A program made the position numbers and the translations under genes. The notes beneath the pieces are model-generated. The model did not search any database. It was not told the origin of the DNA and worked only from the letters and a program-made list of their open reading frames with translations. From contig NW_024466607.1 in NCBI RefSeq assembly GCF_017591425.1, forward strand, positions 9,928,501 through 9,992,500: a DNA stretch of 64,000 nucleotides. The letters are read 5' to 3'. This document shows, piece by piece, positions 52,001 to 58,214 of this stretch. The stretch's first letter is position 1, and every line of letters begins with the position of its first letter. The DNA is from Ochotona curzoniae. Its lineage: Eukaryota > Chordata > Mammalia > Lagomorpha > Ochotonidae.

Positions 52001-53299
52001 GCTTCCGCTGCCTGCATCTCCAGTGTCCGCCCAACTATGTCCGTGTCTCTGAAACGTGAGTTCCCCCATCTCCACTCTCTACCCCGGAGGGGCCTTGCTC
52101 CTACAAGCTCTCCACACCCCATAGACTGTTGGGTCTCTGGTCATAAGGACCTAGGCCAAAGATTGTGCCTTACAGACAGAAAGCTTAGTATAGGCATCAG
52201 AGCGAGAACTCAGGTGAGCTTGCACTGTCCTTGGCAGGCACACAGATAAGACCATGTGTCCTGCTGGTGACAAGCTGCCTCAGTACTTCCTGTGTGTCCT
52301 GGGAGCCTTGGCTCTTGTACCTGGTCTGGGGCTTGGGTGGGCCTGGTTCAGGGTCTCCAGAAGTTGTGGTCTTGAGCAACCTGCCCTGAAGGTTCACTCG
52401 GGCCTGTGGGTCCACCTGCTCTCCTCACCAATGTGGCCTTACCATGTGGAGCTGCTTGAGCTGTGACATGGACCAGCCCTAGTCAGCAAGAGAGCGAGTG
52501 ACAGTCCAAAAGCTCAACTCTGGATGTGACAGATCAGTACTTCTGTCACCTGCCTTGCAGGCCAGCACGATAGAGGGGTGGGAGGGATGCCTGGGAGGGT
52601 ACCAGGCAAGGTGTGGCTGGGCCTACTGGGAAAAAGGAAGGGAGGAAGGAGAAAGAGGGGAGAAGAAAGTGAGGAAGACACTGCTGGCCAGCCCAGTCCA
52701 GCCCTGCGAAGCACAGCCTGGTTTTTATACACACCCTGTGCTCCCCATGAAGCTATGAGGCTGTTCTCAACCCATTGCACAGACAAGGAAAGTGAGGCTC
52801 AGAGGCAGAGTTACCAGGGGCTGCTGGGCTCCTAAGGCTCAGCTGTCTCTTGAGACTGCCTGCTGCCCTATAGTGCCACATGCTGATTGGGTATCCATGA
52901 GCCTCAGCCCCCTGCTGACCAAATGACCCACCATCCCACAGGAAGTGCGAGCGCACTACGTGCCATGACTTCGTGGAGTGCCAGAACTCACCAGCACGCA
53001 TCACATACTACCAGCTCAACTTACAGACAGGTCTCCTGGTGCCCACCCACATCTTCCGCATCGGCCCAGCACCGGCTTTCACGGGGGACACCATCTCTTT
53101 GACTATTGTCAAGGGCAATGAGGAGGGCTACTTTGGCACAAGTAGGCTCAATGCCTACACGGGTGCGGTGTCACTGCAGCGGTCGGTGCTGGAGCCCCGG
53201 GACTTCGCCCTGGATGTGGAGATGAAGCTGTGGCGGCAGGGCTCTGTCACCACCTTCTTGGCCAAGATGTCCATCTTCTTTACGGCTTTCGCCATGTGA
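18513..53299 (+). CDS. FBLN2: fibulin-2 (whole gene, 17 coding exons)
   Basis: Fibulin-2 is a secreted, disulphide-rich extracellular-matrix glycoprotein of basement membranes and elastic fibres that binds fibronectin, fibrillin-1, nidogen, laminin, perlecan and aggrecan family members (family knowledge). The coding sequence joins 18513-19779, 33967-34078, 34704-34833, 38017-38197, 38990-39199, 39708-39791, 40373-40474, 42133-42273, 45486-45620, 46863-47000, 47590-47733, 47859-47987, 48407-48532, 50161-50277, 50724-50852, 51932-52055 and 52942-53299. It totals 3627 nt (1208 aa) with no internal stop. Order: signal peptide (about 1-27), cysteine-rich Na (28-177), acidic cysteine-free Nb (178 to about 425), three anaphylatoxin-like modules (about 431-555), eleven EGF-like modules (about 612-1093), C-terminal fibulin module. 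Human isoforms are 1184 and 1231 aa, so the length fits. All introns are GT-AG except intron 4 (GC-AG). All six cysteines of every EGF module are present, so the gene looks intact. Confidence 0.97.
24480..24705 (-). mobile_element. old LINE-1 fragment, antisense
   Basis: 'gtgtctcattgtggttgtga' followed by 'tttgcatttccctgacaaga' is a well-known antisense L1/HAL1 signature. The fragment is diverged and has no coding capacity. Confidence 0.6.
25360..25445 (+). repeat. MIR relic
   Basis: 'tgtgtgacctcaggtaagcg', then 'ccacagtttcagcatctgta', matches the MIR core order (tgtgaccttgggcaag, then cagtttcctcatctgtaaaatg). Confidence 0.55.
29045..29205 (+). mobile_element. lagomorph SINE, truncated plus-strand copy
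   Basis: 'ggctctgtggtgcaggggtt' and 'aagcctctgcttgctgcatg' form the tRNA-like head. These are followed by 'ccaatccagctccctgagta' and 'tcagtgcttgggtccctgaa', then truncation. Confidence 0.7.
30556..30720 (+). mobile_element. lagomorph SINE, plus strand (left arm of inverted pair)
   Basis: 'ggggctgacattatggcata' to 'cagtggacggaagatttctc', internally deleted relative to a full copy. It abuts a minus-strand copy tail to tail. Confidence 0.75.
30721..31004 (-). mobile_element. lagomorph SINE, minus strand (right arm of inverted pair)
   Basis: 'aaggcagagtgatagaaaga', 'gatcttccatctgctgaatc', 'actccccaaatggccacact', ending 'ttaacctgtggtgccacaat'. Nearly full length. Confidence 0.8.
33454..33475. 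repeat. (GT)n microsatellite
   Basis: A short pure TG dinucleotide run about 490 bases before exon 3. Confidence 0.9.
33967..34078 (+). CDS. FBLN2: FBLN2 exon 3: first anaphylatoxin-like module (residues 423-460)
   Basis: The acceptor is cccacag|gctcc and the donor is gcag|gtaggg. It enters in phase 1 and leaves in phase 2. It encodes [20 protein letters not shown] and onward, which matches mammalian fibulin-2 closely. The CC pair and the later cysteines begin the anaphylatoxin-like domain I. Confidence 0.95.
34079..34703 (+). other. FBLN2: FBLN2 intron 3 (625 bp)
   Basis: GT-AG intron with unique-looking sequence. No repeat or other feature was recognised. Confidence 0.85.
34704..34833 (+). 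CDS. FBLN2: FBLN2 exon 4: second anaphylatoxin-like module (residues 460-503)
   Basis: The acceptor is ttgcag|gacagc. It encodes [19 protein letters not shown] and ends ...GFSLYK in phase 0. The next residues in fibulin-2 are QCCDCCG, supplied by exon 5. The donor is therefore aag|gcaagc, a GC donor rather than GT. No alternative GT site keeps the protein homologous. Confidence 0.93.
35815..36092 (-). mobile_element. lagomorph SINE, diverged
   Basis: Minus-strand copy: 'tgtctttattggaaaggcag', 'tattgattcactctccagag'-like centre, head end near 'tagaatttagtccagcagcc'. The tRNA-like head is degraded. Confidence 0.7.
36122..36424 (-). mobile_element. lagomorph C-type SINE
   Basis: Nearly complete minus-strand copy: 'aattatttattttgaaaggc', 'gatcttccatctgctgattc', 'actccccaaatggctgcagt', ending 'cactacactaccatgccagc'. 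Confidence 0.85.
36738..36800 (+). repeat. MIR relic
   Basis: 'cctgaacctcagtttcccaa' followed by 'tctgtacagtgggg' is the conserved 3' part of the MIR core. Confidence 0.5.
37392..37727 (+). mobile_element. lagomorph C-type SINE with GA tail
   Basis: Full-length plus-strand copy: 'gggcccagtgtgatggctca', 'aggatcccatatgggtgcca', 'ggggagtgaaccagcagaag', 'taataaaaataaataaatga'. The tail has expanded into a GA microsatellite (37708-37727). Confidence 0.88.
38017..38197 (+). CDS. FBLN2: FBLN2 exon 5: third anaphylatoxin-like module (residues 504-564)
   Basis: The acceptor is cccctgcag|caatgc and the donor is agag|gtgggt. It enters in phase 0 and leaves in phase 1. It encodes [20 protein letters not shown], then a cysteine cluster ending SCCEGEDPL, closing the anaphylatoxin-like region before a Pro/Arg-rich linker. 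Confidence 0.95.
38198..38989 (+). other. FBLN2: FBLN2 intron 5 with degenerate CCAT/CATC repeat
   Basis: 792 bp. From about 38395 to 38830 the sequence is a pyrimidine-rich, degenerate CATC/CCAT/ACCC repeat. The Ser/Pro/His-rich open frames across it are repeat artefacts. Confidence 0.85.
38990..39199 (+). CDS. FBLN2: FBLN2 exon 6: linker and EGF module 1 (residues 564-634)
   Basis: The acceptor is ccactgcag|tgtcgg and the donor is ccag|gtcagt, phase 1 to phase 1. A linker ([20 protein letters not shown]) is followed by a calcium-binding EGF module starting DQDEC. It has six cysteines and the Asn/Asp hydroxylation consensus [12 protein letters not shown]. Confidence 0.95.
39200..39707 (+). 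other. FBLN2: FBLN2 intron 6 (508 bp)
   Basis: GT-AG intron. No repeat or additional gene was recognised. Confidence 0.85.
39708..39791 (+). CDS. FBLN2: FBLN2 exon 7: short linker exon (residues 634-661)
   Basis: The acceptor is ggacag|acggtg and the donor is aaag|gtgagc, phase 1 to 1. It encodes only 28 residues: an acidic, Gln/Pro-containing linker, then [14 protein letters not shown], which contributes the first cysteine of EGF module 2. From memory the human segment is about ten residues longer upstream of NTIPLP, so this lineage appears to have a shortened linker. Confidence 0.93.
39792..40372 (+). other. FBLN2: FBLN2 intron 7 (581 bp)
   Basis: GT-AG intron containing one GT microsatellite. 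Otherwise unremarkable. Confidence 0.85.
39999..40034. repeat. (GT)n microsatellite
   Basis: A pure GT run of about 36 bases, the longest uninterrupted dinucleotide repeat in the window. Confidence 0.95.
40373..40474 (+). CDS. FBLN2: FBLN2 exon 8: EGF module 2 (residues 662-695)
   Basis: The acceptor is ttgttgcag|acaacg and the donor is gagg|gtgagt, phase 1 to 1. It encodes [20 protein letters not shown] and onward. Together with the cysteine at the end of exon 7 it makes a six-cysteine EGF module. That module lacks the D-x-[DN]-E-C start and is probably not calcium-binding. Confidence 0.95.
40475..42132 (+). other. FBLN2: FBLN2 intron 8 (1.66 kb)
   Basis: GT-AG intron preceding the cassette exon. 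It contains a minus-strand SINE and a poly-T tract (about 40788-40801). The 3' end 'ctgcggctgccactag' is a comparatively poor acceptor. Confidence 0.85.
40788..41102 (-). mobile_element. lagomorph C-type SINE
   Basis: The poly-T tract (tail complement) is followed by 'aaagattgatttatcgtaaa', 'tggttccctactccaaatag', then 'ggattagcctgatatgtccc' at the eroded head end. Moderately diverged. Confidence 0.75.
42133..42273 (+). CDS. FBLN2: FBLN2 exon 9: EGF module 3, cassette exon (residues 696-742)
   Basis: The acceptor is gccactag|accaag and the donor is gtgg|gtaagc. It is 141 bp, phase 1 on both sides, so skipping preserves the frame. It encodes a complete calcium-binding EGF module ([12 protein letters not shown]...) with N724-H-T, a potential N-glycosylation site. 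The homologous exon is alternatively spliced in human and mouse FBLN2 (established knowledge). The TAG acceptor and purine-interrupted pyrimidine tract suggest a weaker site here too. Confidence 0.93.
42274..45485 (+). other. FBLN2: FBLN2 intron 9 (3.2 kb)
   Basis: GT-AG intron. It holds a MIR relic and a short interrupted GT tract near 43388. It is otherwise unique-looking sequence without SINEs or a credible gene. Confidence 0.8.
43800..43925 (+). repeat. MIR relic
   Basis: 'gtcttgggaccttgaccaag', 'gagcctcaattacctcatct', 'tggacccacctcaaaggatc' and 'atggattgagtgggtgcagg' run in MIR order (tgaccttgggcaag, cagtttcctcatctg, tacctacctcatagg, tgtgaggattaaatga). Confidence 0.6.
45486..45620 (+). 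CDS. FBLN2: FBLN2 exon 10: EGF module 4 (residues 743-787)
   Basis: The acceptor is ccctgcag|acatca and the donor is gagg|gtgagt, phase 1 to 1. It encodes one calcium-binding EGF module beginning [18 protein letters not shown] with six cysteines. Confidence 0.96.
45621..46862 (+). other. FBLN2: FBLN2 intron 10 (1.24 kb) with minisatellite
   Basis: GT-AG intron. It contains a four-unit minisatellite listed separately. No other feature was recognised. Confidence 0.85.
46000..46130. repeat. minisatellite, about 33-bp unit, four imperfect copies
   Basis: Each unit has the pattern 'gggtcccaggggtccag', then 'atgaggtgctgggt', with substitutions. Starts lie at about 46000, 46034, 46067 and 46101. 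Each unit is G-rich on the + strand. Confidence 0.8.
46863..47000 (+). CDS. FBLN2: FBLN2 exon 11: EGF module 5 (residues 788-833)
   Basis: The acceptor is tgtggcag|atgtgg and the donor is gtgg|gtgagt, phase 1 to 1. It encodes one calcium-binding EGF module beginning [12 protein letters not shown], with six cysteines and the segment [10 protein letters not shown]. Confidence 0.96.
47001..47589 (+). other. FBLN2: FBLN2 intron 11 (589 bp)
   Basis: GT-AG intron containing a short SINE remnant at about 47088-47154 ('ggagcagctgggacatgaac' to 'actatgccacaatgctggcc', minus strand). Otherwise unremarkable. Confidence 0.8.
47088..47154 (-). mobile_element. lagomorph SINE, tRNA-head fragment
   Basis: Only the head of a minus-strand copy is left: 'ggagcagctgggacatgaac' to 'cactatgccacaatgctggc'. 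Confidence 0.65.
47590..47733 (+). CDS. FBLN2: FBLN2 exon 12: EGF module 6 (residues 834-881)
   Basis: The acceptor is ctttgcag|acatta and the donor is gtgg|gtgagg, phase 1 to 1. It encodes one calcium-binding EGF module beginning [18 protein letters not shown] with six cysteines. Only 125 bp of intron separate it from exon 13. Confidence 0.96.
47859..47987 (+). CDS. FBLN2: FBLN2 exon 13: EGF module 7 (residues 882-924)
   Basis: The acceptor is ccctgcag|acgtga and the donor is atcg|gtagga, phase 1 to 1. It encodes one calcium-binding EGF module beginning [12 protein letters not shown], with six cysteines and the hydroxylation consensus [12 protein letters not shown]. Confidence 0.96.
47988..48406 (+). 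other. FBLN2: FBLN2 intron 13 (419 bp), pyrimidine-rich
   Basis: GT-AG intron that is strongly C/T-rich throughout. No repeat family or gene was recognised. Confidence 0.85.
48407..48532 (+). CDS. FBLN2: FBLN2 exon 14: EGF module 8 (residues 925-966)
   Basis: The acceptor is tcccacag|acgtga and the donor is gaag|gtacca, phase 1 to 1. It encodes one calcium-binding EGF module beginning [17 protein letters not shown], with six cysteines and the hydroxylation consensus [12 protein letters not shown]. Confidence 0.96.
48533..50160 (+). other. FBLN2: FBLN2 intron 14 (1.63 kb)
   Basis: GT-AG intron with unique-looking sequence. No SINE and no credible gene was seen. Confidence 0.8.
50161..50277 (+). 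CDS. FBLN2: FBLN2 exon 15: EGF module 9 (residues 967-1005)
   Basis: The acceptor is tccccacag|acgtga and the donor is aaag|gtaggc, phase 1 to 1. It encodes the shortest calcium-binding EGF module of the array (39 residues), beginning [14 protein letters not shown] with six cysteines. Confidence 0.96.
50278..50723 (+). other. FBLN2: FBLN2 intron 15 (446 bp)
   Basis: GT-AG intron. No feature was recognised. Confidence 0.85.
50724..50852 (+). CDS. FBLN2: FBLN2 exon 16: EGF module 10 (residues 1006-1048)
   Basis: The acceptor is tctggcag|acattg and the donor is aagg|gtgagt, phase 1 to 1. It encodes one calcium-binding EGF module beginning [13 protein letters not shown] with six cysteines. Confidence 0.96.
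50853..51931 (+). other. FBLN2: FBLN2 intron 16 (1.08 kb)
   Basis: GT-AG intron. No repeat or gene was recognised. Confidence 0.85.
51932..52055 (+). CDS. FBLN2: FBLN2 exon 17: EGF module 11 (residues 1049-1090)
   Basis: The acceptor is cccccacag|acctgg and the donor is aaac|gtgagt. It enters in phase 1 and leaves in phase 2, the only change of phase in the EGF array. It encodes the last calcium-binding EGF module ([12 protein letters not shown]...), with N1059-C-S as a potential N-glycosylation site. The sixth cysteine is supplied by exon 18. Confidence 0.96.
52056..52941 (+). other. FBLN2: FBLN2 intron 17 (886 bp)
   Basis: GT-AG intron in phase 2. A GAAAG/GGAAGG-rich purine tract lies at 52628-52685. 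A MIR/L2-like stretch (ttgcacagacaaggaaagtg) lies near 52777. Confidence 0.8.
52942..53299 (+). CDS. FBLN2: FBLN2 exon 18: C-terminal fibulin module and stop (residues 1090-1208)
   Basis: The acceptor is tcccacag|gaagtg, entered in phase 2. It finishes EGF module 11 (T-K-C) and encodes the C-terminal fibulin-type module that defines the family (for example [28 protein letters not shown]). It ends IFFTAFAM before TGA at 53297-53299. The region is nearly identical to mammalian fibulin-2 as I recall it. Confidence 0.97.
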
Positions 53300-53685
53300 G
53301 CCCATGTCTTGCCCATGCTGGCAGGTGCACCTCTGCTGCCACTCAACGCTGTGTGGGTGGGGCCGGATTCCCGGTGGTGGTGGCTTTCTCTCTCACTCTG
53401 CATATGAACTTCATTTCCCTGACTTGACTCACACTGCTGACCTTCCTGGAATGCCGCAGGACAGAGGCTGGCGGTGGGAGACACAGCAACCCAGAGATCC
53501 GTCCTCAAAGCTGACATTCCACTTCTTGTTCCACTGTGATATTTCTTTACATTTTTTTTTTAAAAAATCACTTTTTTTTTTTTTACATTTTTTAAATTGT
53601 AAAAGTAGCACATGTACATTGTATTAAAAAAAAAGTCAAATTGTCCAAAAGGACTGTGAAAATAAAAAGGTAAAACCCTGCTCGG
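53300..53685 (+). other. FBLN2: FBLN2 3' UTR
   Basis: It runs from the stop codon to the probable cleavage site some 15-25 bases past the polyadenylation signal. It contains a strikingly T/A-homopolymeric stretch at about 53549-53640 (T runs, then A runs). The length of about 390 bp fits a compact 3' UTR. The exact cleavage base is not determined. Confidence 0.8.
53661..53666 (+). promoter_or_regulatory. FBLN2: polyadenylation signal AATAAA
   Basis: A canonical AATAAA lies 362 bases after the FBLN2 stop codon and is followed by a T/C/G-rich stretch (about 53686-53725). It is the first canonical signal downstream of the stop. Confidence 0.85.
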
Positions 53686-54445
53686 TCTCTTCCTTCTGTA
53701 GAGTATCTGTGATGGTCATGTTTCCAGCCTGCCAGTGTGTTGTTTCTTTGATCCTGACCCCACAGGATCTGATGATTTGGGCGATTAACCTCCAAACGAG
53801 GGGTTCCCCTGGGGTGGGTGGGAGATTCACAGTGCAGATGAAGCTTGCCTGGGAGCCACTCCTCTTGGTTTTCCTCCTCTGCTTCCCTGGGTTCCCTTCT
53901 TTTGCTTGATCCCATCCAGGCATCCTGACCCTGTTGCTGGGGCGTGAAGGCAGCAGTGGGCCAGCATTGGAAGGCTCAGTGAGTTCTGCCTCTCCAAGAA
54001 CTTCACTGAGGGTCTCTGGCTCTTCTTGGCTGGGGCACACGAGGGCGCCAGAGAGCTGGGGAGACCCAGGGCCTGAGCGAGTCAGGGTGAGGCCAGGATC
54101 CCCCGTTTGCCTTGGCCTTGGCTTCCAGGAACTGTTGCAGTTGCATTCATTTCTGCATTCGGTGTCTGGAACTCAGCGTGTAAAATGTCAGAACAGGTGG
54201 ACAAGGCCCATAGGCTGACTACAGGGCACCAGCAGCAGTGCTGTGTCTGCACATGTGTGGCTGCTATGTGTACGTGCCGGCCTGTGGGCACACACGGCTG
54301 GGGTCCTGTGGGCAGGGGAGGACCCATTCTACCCTGTCATTTCTGCCTTCTGGGTCTCCAGCTGGGTGGCCTGACCTGATGGTCTCTGGCTTCCCTACAG
54401 TGCTTGGAGAATTTGTGTGTTCATTTGGGATACTCCATGACAACT

Positions 54446-54786
54446 TTTTGTACTTATTTATTTGAAACAGTACCAGAAGGAGAGGGAGAGAGAGAGAGAG
54501 AGACAGAGAGACAGAGAAAGAGATTCCATGTGCTGGTTCACTCCCCAAATGCCCACCAACCTGAGCCAAGCCAGAGCCAAGCCAAAAGCCAGGAGCCTGG
54601 AACTCCACCCAGGTCTTCCACATGGATGACAGGGGCCCAGGCACTTGGACTATGTTACATCATTTTCCCAGACTTACTAGCAGGGATCTGGATGGAAGCA
54701 GAGAGCCGGATTTTGAGCCATCACTCTTGTATGGGATGCTAGCATTGCAAGTAGGGGCTTAATTTGCTGTGCTCCAAAGCTGGCCT
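54446..54786 (-). mobile_element. lagomorph SINE with GA-rich tail
   Basis: Minus-strand copy: 'gtacttatttatttgaaaca', a GAGAGA tract (54481-54521), 'tgctggttcactccccaaat', 'gggcccaggcacttggacta', ending near 'cttaatttgctgtgctccaa'. Confidence 0.8.
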
Positions 54787-55526
54787 CATTACAACCTTTT
54801 TAAACTACACTTGAGCCTGTGGCCACCTGCTGTGGGCAGCATACTGTCTTGGGGGCCTTTAACCTCTCCCTCCTTGTCTATGCATCATACTGTCCCATCT
54901 CCAACAACAGGTGGCAGAAGCCAAGATGTCTTTGCCAGGGGTCCATTATGCTCAGTCCTCTTGCTTGTCTTGTTTCCAGAACAGACGGTTCAGCAGGTGA
55001 CTTGGTTGTGCAGGCTCCTGCCAGGCCCAGGAGGGGACAGTGAGGGAACTTCCTGTGGGGAAGTTCGAGGGGACTCACAGCTCCTCTGGTATAGTTCGAG
55101 GCCTCCTCCAAGTCCAGGGTCTCCCCCAATTCACGGAATGGTGCCTGCTTGCCTTCAGCCAGCTGAGTTCTCCCCAGCCTTCACTAGCCTTCACTCCTAG
55201 TGGGACAACACCCAAGGCTGCCATGCCAATGGACCCCTGTGAGTGGACCCTCAGCAGGTGCCTGGCACCTCCCCGCACTATTGACCAACAACTATTTTCC
55301 TTCACCTTTGCAGGTTCCAAGGTTTCCTGGTTCTAGAATTCCATGCCTGCAGTGTCTGACAAAGTACAGTGCCCCAAGACACCCACTGTTGTCATGGCTG
55401 ACCAGCTCTCTCAGTGTGGGTGTGCTGTACTTACAGCTTTGTTCAAGTCCAAATTGAGGGCAGTGAGGCCCTGCACAGAGGCCCAGAGGGTCAAAGGTGG
55501 AGCCCCAGGTCTCCTACACGGTGACA

Positions 55527-55618
55527 GGGGCCCAGGGGCTGTGGCCAATGCCATTGCCTCCAGTTGTGTAGGAAACTGGATTGGAAATGGGAAGTATTGG
55601 CCACAGCCCCTGGGCCCC
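55527..55618. repeat. perfect 23-bp inverted repeat with 46-bp spacer
   Basis: Left arm 55527-55549 (starts ggggcccaggggctgtgg) and right arm 55596-55618 (ends cacagcccctgggcccc) are exact reverse complements over 23 bases. The spacer is 55550-55595. It could form a stable GC-rich hairpin in DNA or RNA. Confidence 0.95.
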
Positions 55619-55849
55619 ATCATATATACAACAGCTGAGTACAAACTTAACATTAAAGTTTCTATGCAGTTACATCTTGTTTAGTATTAACAGTCATAAA
55701 TTGATAAAGTTTTGGGGGATAATCTTAAGCCACAATTTAAACTTTGCAGTATATAGTGATTAAGCATAGTTTTACAGAAATTTGCATTTTAACAATTGAA
55801 TAGAAACGTTTTAGGCAGGTGAGCAGGGAAATCTCCAACAACCTAGTGA

Positions 55850-56202
55850 GTGAGGAAGAATTTTTTTTTAAAGATTTATTTTTTATTTTTTTTTATTGGA
55901 AAGGCGGATATACAGAGAGGAGAGACAGAGAGGAAGATCTTCCGTCCGATGATTCAGTCCCCAAGTGAGCGCAACAGTTGATGCTATGCCGATCCGAAGC
56001 CAGGAGACTTCCGGGCCTCCCACACGGGTACAGGGTCCCAAAGCTTTGGGCCATCCTCGACTGCCCTCCCGGGTCACAGGCAGGGAGCTGGAAGGGAAGC
56101 GGGGCTGCCGGGATAGAACCGGCGCCAATATGGGATCCCGGGCATGCAAGGCGAGGACCTTAACCACTTGCGCCACCTCGCTGGGCCCGTGAGGAAGAAT
56201 TT
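55850..56202 (-). mobile_element. young lagomorph C-type SINE with perfect target-site duplication
   Basis: The SINE body is about 55865-56188 on the minus strand: 'ttttattggaaaggcggata', 'gatcttccgtccgatgattc', ending 'cttaaccacttgcgccacct' then 'cgctgggccc'. The 14-bp direct repeat gtgaggaagaattt flanks it at 55850-55863 and 56189-56202. Low divergence and an intact duplication indicate a recent insertion. Confidence 0.93.
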
Positions 56203-57070
56203 AACTCTACATCCTACCTAGTAAAGTCCAGGAGAAGCAAATAGGGAGTCTGAGCAGTGAGTACAGGCTGAGTGATTATAGGCTAGTAGGCCTTTTCCCT
56301 GGCTGTTTCAGACTTTCTTTATCAATGTCTCTCTCTGTCTGTCTGAAAAGCCAAATGGGAAGCCTGTTCAGTAAGGTACAAGCTGAGTGATTATCAACTA
56401 GCTGGCCTTTATTAGTCTCTGTCTACCAGAGCTAATTTTGGGGCTCATTAGCCTACGAGCTGCTTCTCATCTCATCCTCCCAGCTGTGAACTTTAACAAT
56501 CAGTCCCTTGGCAACTCAGGTCACCTGTTGGTTGGTGTAAGAGAGGGCTGGGAGCCAAGGCTGGAACTAGATCAGAACCAGAGAAAGCTCTGTTACTGAG
56601 TCCAGAAGGAAATTCACAATCCTTTTATCTCTGAGTGCCACGCGGGGCTCCTGGCTATGGTTCTGATGTCATCAGACCCTAGGTGAGGGCAAGCTATAAT
56701 CTTTAAGTTCCATCCGCTCCCACTTTCCCAGGGCGCATCTGTCCCAGGCGGGGCCAGGGCGCATGCTCAGACTCCACCTCCGGTCCGCTGTCTGCTCCCT
56801 TCCTGATAGAAGGAGGTGGGCGCTGTTGAGCGCCATCTTTCATTCTTCCCTGAGGAAAATTCTGTGAGAAGAGGTATCTCTTTCTGCTTCCGACAGTTCG
56901 CAGCCGGATTTCGCTGGATGTGCTGGTTTCGGTTGTTCTCTGCCTCACGTTCACGTTGGTTATTTCTCTCTGTGGGGCGGCCCGCGCCAAGTCCCTCGCC
57001 ACTAAATAAGTACTAGTCGGCTTAGCGTTTTCTTATTGCTCTGTGAGAGGAGAATTGTGGTAGAAATTCA
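56203..57070 (+). mobile_element. possible solo LTR of an endogenous retrovirus
   Basis: Features consistent with an LTR: a tandemly duplicated segment about 112 bp apart (gctgagtgattat at about 56268 and 56380), as in U3 enhancers; a TATA-like 'ctataatc' near 56694; a following GC-rich stretch; and an AATAAG-like 'actaaataagtac' near 57001. No internal retroviral genes are adjacent, and no primer-binding site or clear TG...CA ends were verified. An unrelated old promoter-like element is possible. Confidence 0.3.
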
Positions 57071-57124
57071 TATATCCATTGCCCACATCACGACTATGGC
57101 ACCTGAGTGTCTGAAGCTGTTTTC

Positions 57125-57320
57125 TACTTTTTAAAAACATTTGAAAAGCAGTGACAGAGCTTCCATCTGCTGTGTCCCCGTGCAGATGCCCAAGCTAAGC
57201 CAGGGCTTGGTAAGGAGACGAAAACTTCACCCCGGGCTCCCAGGTGGGTGGCAGAACCCCTGGACTTGAGCTGCCCGTCTGCTGCCTCCCACGGGTGCCA
57301 GCGAGAAGCTGGGCCTCAGG
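57125..57320 (-). mobile_element. lagomorph SINE, old truncated copy
   Basis: 'tttaaaaacatttgaaaagc', 'gagcttccatctgctgtgtc' and 'gccaagctaagccagggctt'-like sequence fit a diverged minus-strand SINE lacking its head. Confidence 0.5.
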
Positions 57321-57842
57321 CTGCTGCTCCCACGCGGGGTGAGGGTGTCACAGCCTAAGCCCGGCGCTTTTGCGGGTTTTGCTTCCTCTTGCCGCTGAGC
57401 CGCACGGAGAACCACAGCCCTGGGCAGACTTCCATCGCTTGCCTGGCACAGCACTGAGACAATCTGAGCTGATATGTAAAGGTGGAGAGATGGCACGGAA
57501 GTGTGGATACGTAGAGTTCTAGAAGCCCCAGATCCCTGGATCTCCGGTTTCACACGGCAATGCTTCGCAACGGATTTTCTGGTTTTGAAACCCCAAGACT
57601 TTTTGGTTTCCATAAGACTGACTGGGAGCCTCTCAAAACTCCCTCAGGCAGGGCTGCCTTGTCGCGGGCAGGGTGGGCAGCCTGGCTAGCAGCAGGGAGA
57701 GTCCCCATACAGGAGGGGTGCAAGCTGTGAGATGGTCCTGACCAGATCCAGTGGTTGTGGGCCACATGTGGGGTGCTCTGTGGGTGCTCCTGAGTGGGTG
57801 GGATGGCAGTGGTGCCAAGCCATGGCACGTCTGTGGAGCAAT

Positions 57843-57859
57843 GCTGCCCCCTGGTGCCA
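57843..57859 (-). promoter_or_regulatory. CTCF-like motif, minus strand
   Basis: Read on the minus strand this is tggcaccagggggcagc, matching the core CTCF consensus (CCASYAGRKGGCRS) at essentially every constrained position. Confidence 0.6.
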
Positions 57860-58214
57860 CTAAGGGAGAAGAGTGATTGCCTTGGTGACAGGGAGGCTGG
57901 CAGGGTCTCCCTGGGCATGATCCAGAAGCTGGAGGGAAGGCTGTGATGGGAGCAGAAGCCCTGGGTGAGTGGGGACCAGGAGGGGAGAGCATTCGCTGGG
58001 GGACTTGGACTTGGGTGACACCTGGCGTTGGCAGCATAGCCAACCCTCTTCGAACATCCTGTGTTGTCCTTGTCCCCAAAGTTGAGCCTGGGAGAATAGG
58101 TGACCAGAGTTGCCAAGGGACTGATTGTTAAAGCTCACAGCTGGGAGGATGAGATGAGAAGCCACTTGTAGGCTAAACTAATGGCAAAAGACGGCTGGGG
58201 ATGAAACTCTTAAA

